Source: Flaviflexus huanghaiensis
Lineage (GTDB): Bacteria > Actinomycetota > Actinomycetes > Actinomycetales > Actinomycetaceae
Assembly: GCF_014118685.1 (NCBI RefSeq)
Contig: NZ_JACFAK010000007.1
Location: 99,659 to 163,658, forward strand
DNA: 64,000 bases
Direction of reading: 5' to 3'
This document shows positions 29,197 to 38,573 of this stretch, piece by piece (position 1 is the first letter of the stretch; each line of letters begins with the position of its first letter). Below the pieces are notes generated by a model. It was not told the origin of the DNA. It did no database searches and saw only the letters and a list, made by a program, of their open reading frames with translations. The position numbers and the translations under genes were made by a program.

Positions 29197-30816
29197 TCAG
29201 AAGACGAAGCGCAACGCGATAACGATGATGGCGGAGAGGATAGACACGGCTGGCAAGGTGACGACCCACGTGATGCCGATCGACTTCATTAGTTTCCAGT
29301 TCGCGGCTTTGTTCACGACGCCAATGCCGAGAACCGCACCGATGAGGATGTGAGTTGACGAGACGGGCAGTCCGAGCACGGACGCTGCCATAACAACCAT
29401 GGCGGCCGACAGCTCCGCAGCGAACCCGGACGAGGGATGCATCTTCGTCAGACTCGTGCCGACAGTACGGATGACGTTACGCCCCGTAAACCACAGGCCG
29501 ACAACAAGGGCGACGCCAAAGGTGACGAGAGCTGCGGTGGGGACAACCGCCATATCCTCGAGGTTGCCAGTCCGGAGAACGTCGAGGATGGCGACAAACG
29601 GGCCGATTGCGTTAGCGATATCGTTCGAACCGTGTGAGAACGCGAAAGCGGAGGCCGTGAACACCTGCATCCAGGAAAACACAAGGAAGGTTGAGCGCTG
29701 GAGGGACTTCCGCTTGAGGAGTCGGACGAGAATCGAGGTGGCCATCCACGCACCGAGGGTGACCATTGCAAGGATGCCGAACTGCATCTCCGCTGTCAGC
29801 CCAAGGTTGAGGTTCGACAGGCCCTTGAAGATCAGCATCGAACCGATGACCAGAGCACCGAAGGAGGCTAGCGCCGGCACCCAGGTCTCGAGCGCACGGT
29901 GGGAGTCGATCTTTCGCGCCTCCCGGTCGATGAGCTCAAGCTCTCGGAAATAGTCGGACTCGAGCTCATCGAGCTTGTAATCGCCCGTCTTCACCTGCTT
30001 CTCGTCGCGCTCAAGAGCCTCCGTGTACGCCATTCTCTGCAGTCCGCTCAAAACCTCGAAGGCGCGCCTATGCTCCATGAGATGCCTCTGGCGACGCTGG
30101 GCCAGCGCCGCCAGAGCTTCATCCGCCGCATCGTTGAACTGCAGAATGTGCTTCTTGATCCATCGGTACATGACGTAAGAGACGAATCCGCCGAGGAGCG
30201 GTGACAGGACCCAGGAGATCACGATCTGACCGATCTCGCCCCACTGAACCATTTCGAGAGCATCGTCTGCGCCTGTCGCAAAGCCGACCATGACGGCGGC
30301 GCCGACAATGCCTCCTACGATCGAGTGCGTAGTGGATACCGGGTAGCCCCTCTTCGACGCGAAGAGCAACCAGATCGCTGCCGCAAGGAGTGAACTCATC
30401 ATGATGTACATGAAGTCTTCTGGCTGCAGCGCGATCGCGTCGAGGTCGACGATGCCGCTACGGACCGTGGCCGTCACCTCGCCGCCGGCGATGACGGCAC
30501 CGCTGACCTCGAACACGGCCGCGATGAGGAGGGCCTGCTTGATCGTCAGCGTTCCCGCTCCTACGGACGTGCCGAACGAGTTGGCGACGTCATTGCCTCC
30601 GATGTTGAAGGCCATGAAGAGGCCAAAGAGGCTTGACAGAAGGAAAAGGGGCACACTGGCGTCCGGTGCGATGTAGTTGAGCCCCCATCGCACGAAAAGA
30701 TAGAACGAGACGGCCATGAGAAGAGCGAACCCAATATTCCACCCTGTGTTCTTCTCAAGAACATCGCGGAACGCCAGAGTTTCAGCTGAGTTCGGCTTCG
30801 GTGATCGGGTCGCCAT
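29197..30816 (-). CDS. Inorganic phosphate transporter, PiT family
   Basis: 539 residues with about ten membrane helices. The two PiT signatures are visible: FNIGGNDVANSFGTSVGAGTLT near residue 70 and SHGSNDIANAIGPFVAI near residue 405. A long cytoplasmic loop (about 240-330) separates the halves. It imports phosphate, as a metal-phosphate complex, using the proton gradient. A longer frame starts at 30876, but ATG 30816 has GTGGAG five bases upstream. No PhoU-like (DUF47) partner is adjacent. Confidence 0.93.
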   Translation of the reverse strand: MATRSPKPNSAETLAFRDVLEKNTGWNIGFALLMAVSFYLFVRWGLNYIAPDASVPLFLLSSLFGLFMAFNIGGNDVANSFGTSVGAGTLTIKQALLIAAVFEVSGAVIAGGEVTATVRSGIVDLDAIALQPEDFMYIMMSSLLAAAIWLLFASKRGYPVSTTHSIVGGIVGAAVMVGFATGADDALEMVQWGEIGQIVISWVLSPLLGGFVSYVMYRWIKKHILQFNDAADEALAALAQRRQRHLMEHRRAFEVLSGLQRMAYTEALERDEKQVKTGDYKLDELESDYFRELELIDREARKIDSHRALETWVPALASFGALVIGSMLIFKGLSNLNLGLTAEMQFGILAMVTLGAWMATSILVRLLKRKSLQRSTFLVFSWMQVFTASAFAFSHGSNDIANAIGPFVAILDVLRTGNLEDMAVVPTAALVTFGVALVVGLWFTGRNVIRTVGTSLTKMHPSSGFAAELSAAMVVMAASVLGLPVSSTHILIGAVLGIGVVNKAANWKLMKSIGITWVVTLPAVSILSAIIVIALRFVF

Positions 30817-31034
30817 GTCACTCCACATAGTCTCGTGCCGGACGCTGTCGTCCAGTCGCCAAAACGAGTATGACACGCCCGCCTCAGCGTTTCGACACCC
30901 TTGGTTTAAGGATAGTTCACACTTTCAGCCGCCACTTCGGCACCGGCCAGCCGCAACCCTTCCAGCGCGCTCGCGTGAATGGACGATCGTCCTAACGGCA
31001 ACGAAAATGGAACGCACGGGCTTAGAGTCAGGAG

Positions 31035-31700
31035 GTGGCTCAACGACCCTCCCTGTCTGCTCGGTATATGTGGTTCCTCATCGGTGTTGTCATCACGGCG
31101 TTCGGCATCGCCTTCATCACGAAAGCAGCGCTCGGGACCACTCCCATCACATCGCTGCCCTACGTTATGAGCTTCCGGTTTGCACCGTCAATTGGCGTCT
31201 TCACCTTCATCCTCAATTTCCTTTTCATCGTCCTTCAGGCGGTCCTTCTCAGGCGGGAGTTTGCGCTGATCCAGTGGCTCCAGCTCCTCGTCAATGTCGT
31301 CTTCTCGGCAGCCATTGACATATCGATGTGGGCGCTCGGCTGGATGAACCCGCAGGACCTGTGGCTCCAGCTCATCGTCATTGTCATTGGATGCGCGATT
31401 CTCGCGTTCGGTATCGCCGTCCAGGTTGCCCCCGGTGTGCTTGCCGTACCCGGTGAGGGCGCGGTTAGGGCGATCGCCATCGTGTCAAGGATCCGTTTCG
31501 GAACGATCAAGGTTGCGTTCGACTGGACTCTCATCGCCATTGCCACCATCTGCTCGTTCGCGTTCTTTCAAGAACTCCGCGGCGTTGGCCTGGGGACGAT
31601 CCTCAGTGCTTTTCTTGTGGGCGTCTTCGTCAACGTTTATTTCACGAGGCTGACCTGGCTTGGCAAACTCAATCCGCCTCCCCTCGCCTTGGATGACTGA
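31035..31700 (+). CDS. YczE/YitT-type membrane protein
   Basis: 221 residues with about five to six membrane helices. The pattern GIAFITKAALGTTPITSLPY and GVFTFILNFLFIVLQ is that of the YczE/YyaS/YitT group, function uncertain. The GTG at 31035 sits directly behind GGAG with no spacer, which is unusual. An in-frame ATG at 31068 lacks a nearby site, so the start is open. Divergent from the Pit gene. Confidence 0.8.
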   Translation: MAQRPSLSARYMWFLIGVVITAFGIAFITKAALGTTPITSLPYVMSFRFAPSIGVFTFILNFLFIVLQAVLLRREFALIQWLQLLVNVVFSAAIDISMWALGWMNPQDLWLQLIVIVIGCAILAFGIAVQVAPGVLAVPGEGAVRAIAIVSRIRFGTIKVAFDWTLIAIATICSFAFFQELRGVGLGTILSAFLVGVFVNVYFTRLTWLGKLNPPPLALDD

Positions 31701-31794
31701 ACAGACTGAGGACAGCAACTGTCGTGCCGAGGGTGCATTACTCTGGTAGGGAGGGTCAACGCGGACCCGTCGCGGTCAAGCAGGAGGAAAGCTC

Positions 31795-32751
31795 ATGAAC
31801 TCCACGAATAAGAATGTCCTATGTGTCGGTGAGGCGCTGATCGATGTCGTGACACGCGGCCGCAAGGCCTCCGAGCATGTGGGCGGTAGTCCATTCAATG
31901 TCGCGGCCGGGCTGGCAGGTCTCGACCATCCCACCTCACTCGCCTCCTGGTGGGGCGACGATGCTCGGGGGCACCTCATCGAGCGCGCCGCGGCCGAACA
32001 CGGGCTCACCGTTATCGAGGGCAGTAATCGAGCAGAGCGCACATCGGTCGCACAGGCGACAATCGACGAGTCTGGAAGCGCCACTTACGAGTTCGATCTG
32101 CTCTGGGACGTGCCGCCCTTGCCATCCCCGACAGAGTTCTCTCACTTGCACGTCGGCTCGATTGGCGCCACCCTCGAGCCCGGTGGGACGGCCGTCATCG
32201 CGGCGGTGAAACGCGCGGCGATCCAGGGCACAGTCTCCTATGACCCCAACCTGCGACCAGCGATCATGAAGCGGCCAAGCCTCGTGAAGAGCAGGGTGGA
32301 GCAGATCGTCGGGTACTGCGATGTCGTCAAGGCCTCCGACGAGGATCTCGAGTGGCTCTACCCGGACACACCGGTCGAAGAGGTCATGCGCCGCTGGGCG
32401 GCCATGGGCCCGGCCCTCATCATCGTCACTCGCGGTCCGTGGGGCTCCTACGCGCGACTCTCGGGCGATCGCGACATGCTCATGGTCGACGCCCTGGATG
32501 TTGAGGTCGTTGACACCGTCGGTGCGGGCGACTCATTCATGGCGGGCCTGCTCTCCGGCCTACTCGACGCAGACCTCCTCGGCAGCGCAGCTGCAAAGGC
32601 GGAACTTCGCAGGGTTCGGTGGAGTGACGTCCAGCCTGCCCTTCATCGGGGCGTCATCACGTCCGGTCTTACGGTCAGCCAGGCAGGTGCATACGCCCCG
32701 TCCCGCCGTGAGGTCGAGAACGTCCTCATCGCCCAGCCGCTCCTGCGCTGA
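31795..32751 (+). CDS. PfkB-family sugar kinase (fructokinase-like)
   Basis: 318 residues, ribokinase/PfkB fold. The N-terminal signature GGSPFNVAAGLAGL and the C-terminal anion-hole and catalytic Asp motif DTVGAGDSFMAGLLSG are intact. It phosphorylates a sugar with ATP; fructose is the closest guess by motif, but not decided. AGGAGGAAAGCTC precedes the ATG. It stands alone, without transporter or regulator genes next to it. Confidence 0.9.
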   Translation: MNSTNKNVLCVGEALIDVVTRGRKASEHVGGSPFNVAAGLAGLDHPTSLASWWGDDARGHLIERAAAEHGLTVIEGSNRAERTSVAQATIDESGSATYEFDLLWDVPPLPSPTEFSHLHVGSIGATLEPGGTAVIAAVKRAAIQGTVSYDPNLRPAIMKRPSLVKSRVEQIVGYCDVVKASDEDLEWLYPDTPVEEVMRRWAAMGPALIIVTRGPWGSYARLSGDRDMLMVDALDVEVVDTVGAGDSFMAGLLSGLLDADLLGSAAAKAELRRVRWSDVQPALHRGVITSGLTVSQAGAYAPSRREVENVLIAQPLLR

Positions 32752-32945
32752 GTCATCACTGCAGACTCACTCGCGACGAATCCAGGATCTCATCAGCGCT
32801 CGGACATCGGCGGGACAGTCATCTGCTGACCGTGAGAGCCGACCAGAAGACAACCCAGTGTGCTTGAATATGTGGTGCGGCTAACATCCGCATCCCTGCC
32901 ACACCACATGAACCGCCCGCCGACCATGCGGGCGAAAGAGGAGCA

Positions 32946-34400
32946 TTGTCCTTGGAGACGAGAACAGAGCGAGATCTGCTTGGCACCCTCGACATCCCTG
33001 CAGACGCGTACTACGGCATCCATACTCAGCGAGCAATCAACAATTTCCAGATCAGCCCCCTGACGATCAGTGATGTGCCGGCAATGGTCCGGGCCATGGT
33101 TCAGGTGAAGAAGGCCGCAGCCCACGCAAACCGCGAGCTACGCGCGATTCCCTCCGATGTCGCGTCCGCGATTCTCACGGCCTGCGACGAAATTCTTGTC
33201 AGGGGTCGGTGTCTGGACCAATTCCCAGTCGACGTCTTCCAGGGCGGCGCCGGGACGTCAGTCAATATGAATACAAACGAGGTCATCGCAAACCTCGCGC
33301 TGGAGTCGATGGGATTCGAGAAGGGCCGTTACGACGTCGTCAACCCGAACGACCACGTGAACAAAAGCCAGTCGACAAACGATGCGTATCCGACCGGGTT
33401 CCGTCTTGCCCTCTACACGAGCGTTTGTGAGCTGTGGGAGCAGATTGAAAGTCTCGCGGAATCCTTCGAAGCGAAAGGCGAGGAGTTTGCCGACCATCTC
33501 AAGATGGGACGGACACAGCTTCAAGATGCGGTGCCGATGACGCTAGGGCAGGAATTCACAGCCTTCGCTGTGCTCATGAGGGAAGAGGTCCGGCACCTCA
33601 AGAGCCTTGCGAGCCTTCTTCTCGAGGTCAATCTCGGCGCCACCGCAATCGGCACTGGCCTCAACGCACCCGAGGGCTACGCCGAGATCGCGGTCGAATG
33701 GCTGGCCGAGGTATCTGGACTACCAGTTGTCCTGTCCCACAATCTCATCGAGGCGACGTCGGATGCGGGGGCGTATGTGTCGATGCATGCGGGCATCAAA
33801 CGCACCGCAGTCAAACTTGGAAAGATCTGCAACGATCTGCGACTGCTATCCTCAGGTCCTCGTGCGGGGCTCAACGAGATCAACCTGCCGGAGATGCAGG
33901 CAGGGTCGTCGATTATGCCAGCGAAGGTCAACCCGGTGATCCCCGAAGTCGTTAACCAGGTGTGCTTCAACGTCATCGGCAACGACGTGACGGTCACGAT
34001 AGCGGCCGAAGCCGGCCAGCTCCAGCTCAACGTCATGGAGCCCGTCATCGCCCAGGTTCTCTTCGAATCGATCAGTCTTCTCAAGAATGCCACGATAACT
34101 CTGCGGGACAAGTGCGTCACGGGGATCACCGCGAACCCCGAGGTTGGGCTCAGCAATGTCATGAACTCGATCGGGATCGTTACCTACCTCAACCCCGTTA
34201 TCGGCCACCACAACGGCGACATCGTCGGGAAAGAGGCCGCCCGCACGGGCAGATCCGTCAGAGACATCGTGCTGGAGATGAAACTTGTTGAGCCCGAACG
34301 TCTCGATGAGCTTCTCTCCCACGACAACCTCATGAACCCGCGATATCAGGGCAAGATCTACCCTGCGGAGGACCCGGACTCGCTACCCCGCCCGAAGTGA
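32946..34400 (+). CDS. aspA: Aspartate ammonia-lyase
   Basis: 484 residues. Converts aspartate to fumarate and ammonia. The fumarase/aspartase signature [15 protein letters not shown] is present, as are the substrate-binding blocks [14 protein letters not shown] and [11 protein letters not shown]. The [21 protein letters not shown] start and the MNPRYQG end fit aspartase better than fumarase C or argininosuccinate lyase. TTG start, with a second TTG six bases on that has better spacing from AGAGGAG. Convergent with the molybdoenzyme gene. Confidence 0.94.
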   Translation: MSLETRTERDLLGTLDIPADAYYGIHTQRAINNFQISPLTISDVPAMVRAMVQVKKAAAHANRELRAIPSDVASAILTACDEILVRGRCLDQFPVDVFQGGAGTSVNMNTNEVIANLALESMGFEKGRYDVVNPNDHVNKSQSTNDAYPTGFRLALYTSVCELWEQIESLAESFEAKGEEFADHLKMGRTQLQDAVPMTLGQEFTAFAVLMREEVRHLKSLASLLLEVNLGATAIGTGLNAPEGYAEIAVEWLAEVSGLPVVLSHNLIEATSDAGAYVSMHAGIKRTAVKLGKICNDLRLLSSGPRAGLNEINLPEMQAGSSIMPAKVNPVIPEVVNQVCFNVIGNDVTVTIAAEAGQLQLNVMEPVIAQVLFESISLLKNATITLRDKCVTGITANPEVGLSNVMNSIGIVTYLNPVIGHHNGDIVGKEAARTGRSVRDIVLEMKLVEPERLDELLSHDNLMNPRYQGKIYPAEDPDSLPRPK

Positions 34401-34448
34401 ACCGAGCGGGGTAGCAAAGCGTCGCGAGGATTGGCGATGGCTCACGGG

Positions 34449-34478
34449 GGTGGCCAGCAAGTCAATTCGCTGGCCACT
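34449..34478. terminator. Bidirectional terminator after aspA
   Basis: GTGGCCAGC and GCTGGCCAC form a 9-bp stem around AAGTCAATTC, between the convergent aspA and molybdoenzyme genes. Confidence 0.75.
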
Positions 34479-34482
34479 CCCG

Positions 34483-36921
34483 TCAGGCCTTCTCGGCTTG
34501 GACGAGGTTGGTGTGCTGGCCGTTGCCCTTCGCGATCGGGGTCATGCGAAGGCTTGTCAGCATGTTGACCGCACCACCGTGGTCGACGCCGTCCTTATCA
34601 AGGTCGATCCATGCTCCCTGAGGGACAGAGAGCACTCCGGGCACGATCCTCGGTGTCACCATCGCAGGTAGGGCGATCCTGCCTCGATCGTTGTAGATGT
34701 GGACGAGGTCATCGCTCTTGATGTCGCGCTCGGCGGCATCTTTCGGATTGATCCAAACGCGCTGCTGGTGGGCATGACGCAACGTCTCGAGGTTGCCATA
34801 CGTCGAGTGCGTTCGGGACTTGAAGTGATGGCCGATGCACTGGAGCGGGTACAGCTCGTTGGTCCGAGCCTCCTCAGGGCCTTCGCGGGTCATGAGATAT
34901 GCCGGGATGGGCGTGATCTCGTCGCCTGCAACAGGGTCGGGGAACTCCCACGTTGCCGCCATCTCGGCAAGCTGCGTCGAATAGATCTCGATCTTGCCCG
35001 ACGGGGTGCCTAGCGGGTTTGCCTCGGGGTCGTCCCGGAACTCCTTGAGTGCGACGGTCGGCCCGTCAGGGCTCGTGTACCGGAAGACTCCCATCTCCGT
35101 CAGCTCTTCAAAGGTCGGGAACAATCCTGGGGTCATCTCCCGGGCAGTGTCCTGGACCCAGCGTGCCCAGTCCTCGCTCGTCTCCTTACCTTCAGCGAAC
35201 TCATCGCCAACACCCAACCGCTTAGCGAGCTCGTACGTCACCTCGATCGACGGCCTGGACTCATACAGCGGCTCGATGGCTTTGGCAGCCATGATCTCGT
35301 AGGCCATGTCGCCCGTATACTCGGATGGGATGATGTCCCAGCGCTCCGCCGTCGTCGTGTCGGGAAGGACAAGGTCACACATTTCCATCGACGCGCACAT
35401 CTGGTTGTCCATGCCAAGGATGAACTCACACTTCGTCTCGTCGTCGAGGATCTCCCGAGTCCGATTAATGTCGCCATGCTGGCTCGACAGCATGTTCGAG
35501 CCGTAGGCCACCATGAACTTGATGCCAGTCTCGAGCCGGTCTCGCCCCTGCACACCGTTCGCGAGCGCCGTCATCTCCGGACCGTGGTCGATAGCGTCGG
35601 TCCACGTGTAGCAGGAGATGACGGTCTCGACCGGGTTCACGCCCTCGTCGAGCCATGGGGTCCAGGGCCATAGGTAGCCTTCGCGGCCGCCGGTGCCGCC
35701 GCCCGGGATACCAACGTTGCCCGTCATGGCAGCCAGCAGGTAGATGGAGTTCGCCTGGTTCTCGCCATTCGCGTGACGTTGCGGGCCCCAGCCCTGAACA
35801 ATGTTGGCCGGCTTCGCGGTTGCTACATCACGCGCGAACCGCCGGATCTTGTCCGCTGGAACGCCTGTGATGTCTGCGGCCCACTCAGGGGTCTTCTCAA
35901 CTCCATCGGGGCCCTTGCCCTCGATGTAGGAGCGGTAGGAGGCATTCTTCGGGGCTCCCTCAGGCATGTGGTCCTCGTCGAAGCCGACGCAGTAGCGGTC
36001 GAGGAACTCCTGATCATGGATGTTTTCGCTGATCATGACGTGCGCCATTCCGGCGACAAGGGCGGAGTCAGTGCCAGGCCGGAGGGCGACCCAGTCGTCG
36101 GCAAGTACGGCGGCACTGTCCGAGTAGCGCGGGTCGACGACGATCTGGCGGACTCCGGCATGCTTCGCCTCGTTCGCTGTGAAGAGGACGCCGCCTCCGG
36201 ACATGCGAGTCTCGAGAGGATTGTTGCCCCACCAGACAATGAGCTTGGAGTTCTCAATCGAGTCCTCGATCGAGTTGGAGATCTGCTCATCCGGGCTCCC
36301 GTAGAAGTACCGTGTGCACTGGGAGATCTGAAGGTAGCTGTAGTTGCCGTAGTAGCCCAGGTGCCCGCCGAGGAGATTGAAGAGGCGGCCCCAGCCACCG
36401 GAGTTCGCGATATGGGCGTTCCACACGCCGGATCCGTACTGGTTGTAGACGGCCTCCGGTCCGTACGTGTCGTATGTGTACCGGAGCTTCTCAGCGATGA
36501 TGTCGAGCGCCTCATCCCACGAGATTTCCTCAAACTCACCGTCGGAACGCTTGGCGCCGACTCGTTTGAGGGGCTTCTTGATCCTGTCTGGGTTGTAGAT
36601 CCGCTCCCGCATGTTGCGCCCGCGGACACAGGCCGTGATCTGCCGGTTCCACAGGGTGTCGTCGCCGGTGTTGTCAGCGAGAACGCGCACGACCGTTCCG
36701 TCTTTCACCTGGAGCCGCAGCGGGCACCGGGAACCGCAGTTGACGACGCAGGCCGACCAGACGGTTGCGTCGACATCCGCCGCTCCATCGCCGTTCTCAC
36801 TTCTCGCCTGCGGCATGCCGAGGTTGGCCGTTGTGGCGACAAGCGCAACGGTTCCACCGGCAACTCCGGACCATTTCATAAATGATCGACGACTTAGTCC
36901 ACTGTCAATTGTCGTAGACAT
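34483..36921 (-). CDS. Tat-exported molybdopterin oxidoreductase, DMSO-reductase family
   Basis: 812 residues from the ATG at 36921. The N-terminus carries a Tat signal (SRRSFMKWSGVAGG). It is followed by a four-Cys iron-sulfur motif (CVVNCGSRC and TACVRGRNM), the molybdopterin domains (VYNQYGSG, WGNNPLETR, VDPRYSDSA) and a C-terminal molybdopterin-dinucleotide-binding domain (HSTYGNLETLRHAHQQRVWINP). DmsA/YnfE-like by layout, so reduction of an S- or N-oxide or a related acceptor is likely. No DmsB, DmsC or chaperone gene is adjacent, which leaves the electron path open. A longer frame from 36960 is possible. Confidence 0.92.
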   Translation of the reverse strand: MSTTIDSGLSRRSFMKWSGVAGGTVALVATTANLGMPQARSENGDGAADVDATVWSACVVNCGSRCPLRLQVKDGTVVRVLADNTGDDTLWNRQITACVRGRNMRERIYNPDRIKKPLKRVGAKRSDGEFEEISWDEALDIIAEKLRYTYDTYGPEAVYNQYGSGVWNAHIANSGGWGRLFNLLGGHLGYYGNYSYLQISQCTRYFYGSPDEQISNSIEDSIENSKLIVWWGNNPLETRMSGGGVLFTANEAKHAGVRQIVVDPRYSDSAAVLADDWVALRPGTDSALVAGMAHVMISENIHDQEFLDRYCVGFDEDHMPEGAPKNASYRSYIEGKGPDGVEKTPEWAADITGVPADKIRRFARDVATAKPANIVQGWGPQRHANGENQANSIYLLAAMTGNVGIPGGGTGGREGYLWPWTPWLDEGVNPVETVISCYTWTDAIDHGPEMTALANGVQGRDRLETGIKFMVAYGSNMLSSQHGDINRTREILDDETKCEFILGMDNQMCASMEMCDLVLPDTTTAERWDIIPSEYTGDMAYEIMAAKAIEPLYESRPSIEVTYELAKRLGVGDEFAEGKETSEDWARWVQDTAREMTPGLFPTFEELTEMGVFRYTSPDGPTVALKEFRDDPEANPLGTPSGKIEIYSTQLAEMAATWEFPDPVAGDEITPIPAYLMTREGPEEARTNELYPLQCIGHHFKSRTHSTYGNLETLRHAHQQRVWINPKDAAERDIKSDDLVHIYNDRGRIALPAMVTPRIVPGVLSVPQGAWIDLDKDGVDHGGAVNMLTSLRMTPIAKGNGQHTNLVQAEKA

Positions 36922-37013
36922 TGATTCCCACTCTCTTGTAATTTCCCCAACCATAGGCACACCTACGTCATCAGTTCTGAGAGAATAGTCCCCACTGAAT
37001 TGGCGTCATGCGG

Positions 37014-37045
37014 CCATTTACGCTCAGTCAACGTCACGTAAATGG
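37014..37045. promoter_or_regulatory. Perfect inverted repeat upstream of molybdoenzyme gene
   Basis: CCATTTACG (37014-37022) and CGTAAATGG (37037-37045) are perfect complements separated by 14 bases. It lies about 90 bases upstream of the molybdoenzyme start and 30 bases past the stop of the lipoprotein gene, so it can be an operator or the lipoprotein terminator. A second small repeat, AGTTG/CAACT, follows at 37052-37065. Confidence 0.5.
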
Positions 37046-37074
37046 GTTCTCAGTTGTGAACAACTAAGAGTTGA

Positions 37075-37857
37075 TCAATACCGGGTGTCCCACACCGTTT
37101 CGTAATCAGCGATCACCCACGCGCCGTCGACGTCCTCAACCGTGTAGGTCGCGTGGAGACGGGTTTTCTCAATGAAGGCTCCGTCGACTCCGCCGGGGCC
37201 CCACACCCGCGCGTCGAAGGTGATGAGATGGCTGATGACGAGCTGGTCGCCTTCGCTGTTGAGGCCGACCAGCTCGACTGTCATGTTTTGCACACGCCCC
37301 GTCCGCTCAGGGGTTCCGCGATCCCAGCCATTATCGGTATACAGCAGAGCTAGAGATTGGTTTGGCTCGTCGGTGTTGAGTAGCCCGGCACGGGCTCGTT
37401 CCGGATGGCGGAAGATGTGTTCGTGCTTTGCGAACCATTCGTCAGCACCCTCGACCGTGTAGTTGAACGCCAATTCGGAGGTTGCGAGCTCTTCGGCAGC
37501 GAAGCGGCCCGTAAAAAGTAGCGCTTCGTCGAGATCGTCGTCGGGTGTGTCAATATCTGCGCGAGACACGACGTCGGGGCTGAAGATGCCTTCGTATTGA
37601 TCCGGCATGCGGAGCCGACGGAATGTTCCACGGCTGTTGGTGAACTCCTCTGCGAGGAGAAAACCGCGGTTGAAGGGGGCTGCCTGGTAACCCTGAGCCT
37701 CGTGAGATTCGGCGGATGATGAGGAGGGTAACGGTGTCCCCGTCCCGCTCCCAGTGAAGCCGTCCGTTGACTCCTCGTCAGCGACGGACCCACATCCTGC
37801 AAGAGCGATCGCTACTGTCGCCAGCAGGACTCGAGTGCTCACCGAACCTTTGTTCAT
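37075..37857 (-). CDS. Putative lipoprotein
   Basis: 260 residues. The frame is open to 38280, but that upstream part overlaps the divergent LytR_C gene and is not protein-like. A lipoprotein signal (RVLLATVAIALAGC) fixes the start to within a few codons: ATG 37857, ATG 37866, or GTG 37842, the last with AAAGG in front. The mature part is Ser/Thr-rich at first, then globular; it holds no family I recognise. Probably anchored on the outer face of the membrane. Confidence 0.75.
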   Translation of the reverse strand: MNKGSVSTRVLLATVAIALAGCGSVADEESTDGFTGSGTGTPLPSSSSAESHEAQGYQAAPFNRGFLLAEEFTNSRGTFRRLRMPDQYEGIFSPDVVSRADIDTPDDDLDEALLFTGRFAAEELATSELAFNYTVEGADEWFAKHEHIFRHPERARAGLLNTDEPNQSLALLYTDNGWDRGTPERTGRVQNMTVELVGLNSEGDQLVISHLITFDARVWGPGGVDGAFIEKTRLHATYTVEDVDGAWVIADYETVWDTRY

Positions 37858-37986
37858 CCAGCTCATCGTAAACGCGCGAGGATGTGCTATCCCGGTGACC
37901 GATGGGGAGTGCTTCCCGCGGCCTCGGGTTGACGCCGCTTCTATGTCGCGCGGCGCAGCAGGGATCGGGTGGGTTAACGTTGGAGG

Positions 37987-38568
37987 GTGAACGAAAATCC
38001 TCGGATCAGGTATCGGCGACGGCTCCAGCAGAGGCAGACCGTCATTTTCGGCAGTCTCGCGCTGATCCTGACCCTCCTCGTGCTCGTCAGTATGCTGTGG
38101 TTCACCGGAGTCCTGCCCACTCCGTTTAATCGGGAGTTCACATCCGCGCCGAGTGATGATCAGGCCAACGCCGTCCCGTGTCTTCCCGAAGGCACGCCCT
38201 CTGTCGAGCATTCCGCCATCACCGTCAACGTCTACAACGCGTCGAACAGAACCGGATTGGCGAGCTCCGTAAGCGGGCAACTCATCGAACAGGGCATCAC
38301 CGTGTCCGAACAGGAGAATTGGGGCGGGACGGAACCCGGCGCACCAGTCGTCATTTACTCAGCGCAGAACGCACTTGACCAGGCCTACACTCTCGCCCGG
38401 ATGTTCCCCAGCGCCGTTGTCTTGCTCGACGGCACAACTGAGACTGAGGTTCTCGATGTCGTACTCGGTCAGAGCTTTGGTGGCCTGAAACCTCCCGAGG
38501 AGCTGGCCGAGCTCGCCGCCGGTCAAGAGCTTCAAAACCCGGAGGACTGTGTCATCGTCGACCGCTGA
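37987..38568 (+). CDS. LytR C-terminal domain membrane protein
   Basis: 193 residues. A basic cytoplasmic N-terminus, one membrane helix (about 17-38, FGSLALILTLLVLVSMLWFTG), then an extracellular LytR_C domain with ITVNVYNASNRTGLASSVSGQLIEQGI. LytR_C occurs at the end of many LCP proteins; here it is separate and convergent with an LCP lipoprotein five bases away. The GTG start lies directly behind GGAGG without a spacer. Confidence 0.85.
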   Translation: MNENPRIRYRRRLQQRQTVIFGSLALILTLLVLVSMLWFTGVLPTPFNREFTSAPSDDQANAVPCLPEGTPSVEHSAITVNVYNASNRTGLASSVSGQLIEQGITVSEQENWGGTEPGAPVVIYSAQNALDQAYTLARMFPSAVVLLDGTTETEVLDVVLGQSFGGLKPPEELAELAAGQELQNPEDCVIVDR

Positions 38569-38573
38569 CGGTC

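Noticed and set aside
36922..36960. Extended start of the molybdoenzyme at 36960
   Set aside because: It would place 13 charged residues before the Tat signal; ATG 36921 puts the twin-Arg motif at its usual distance.
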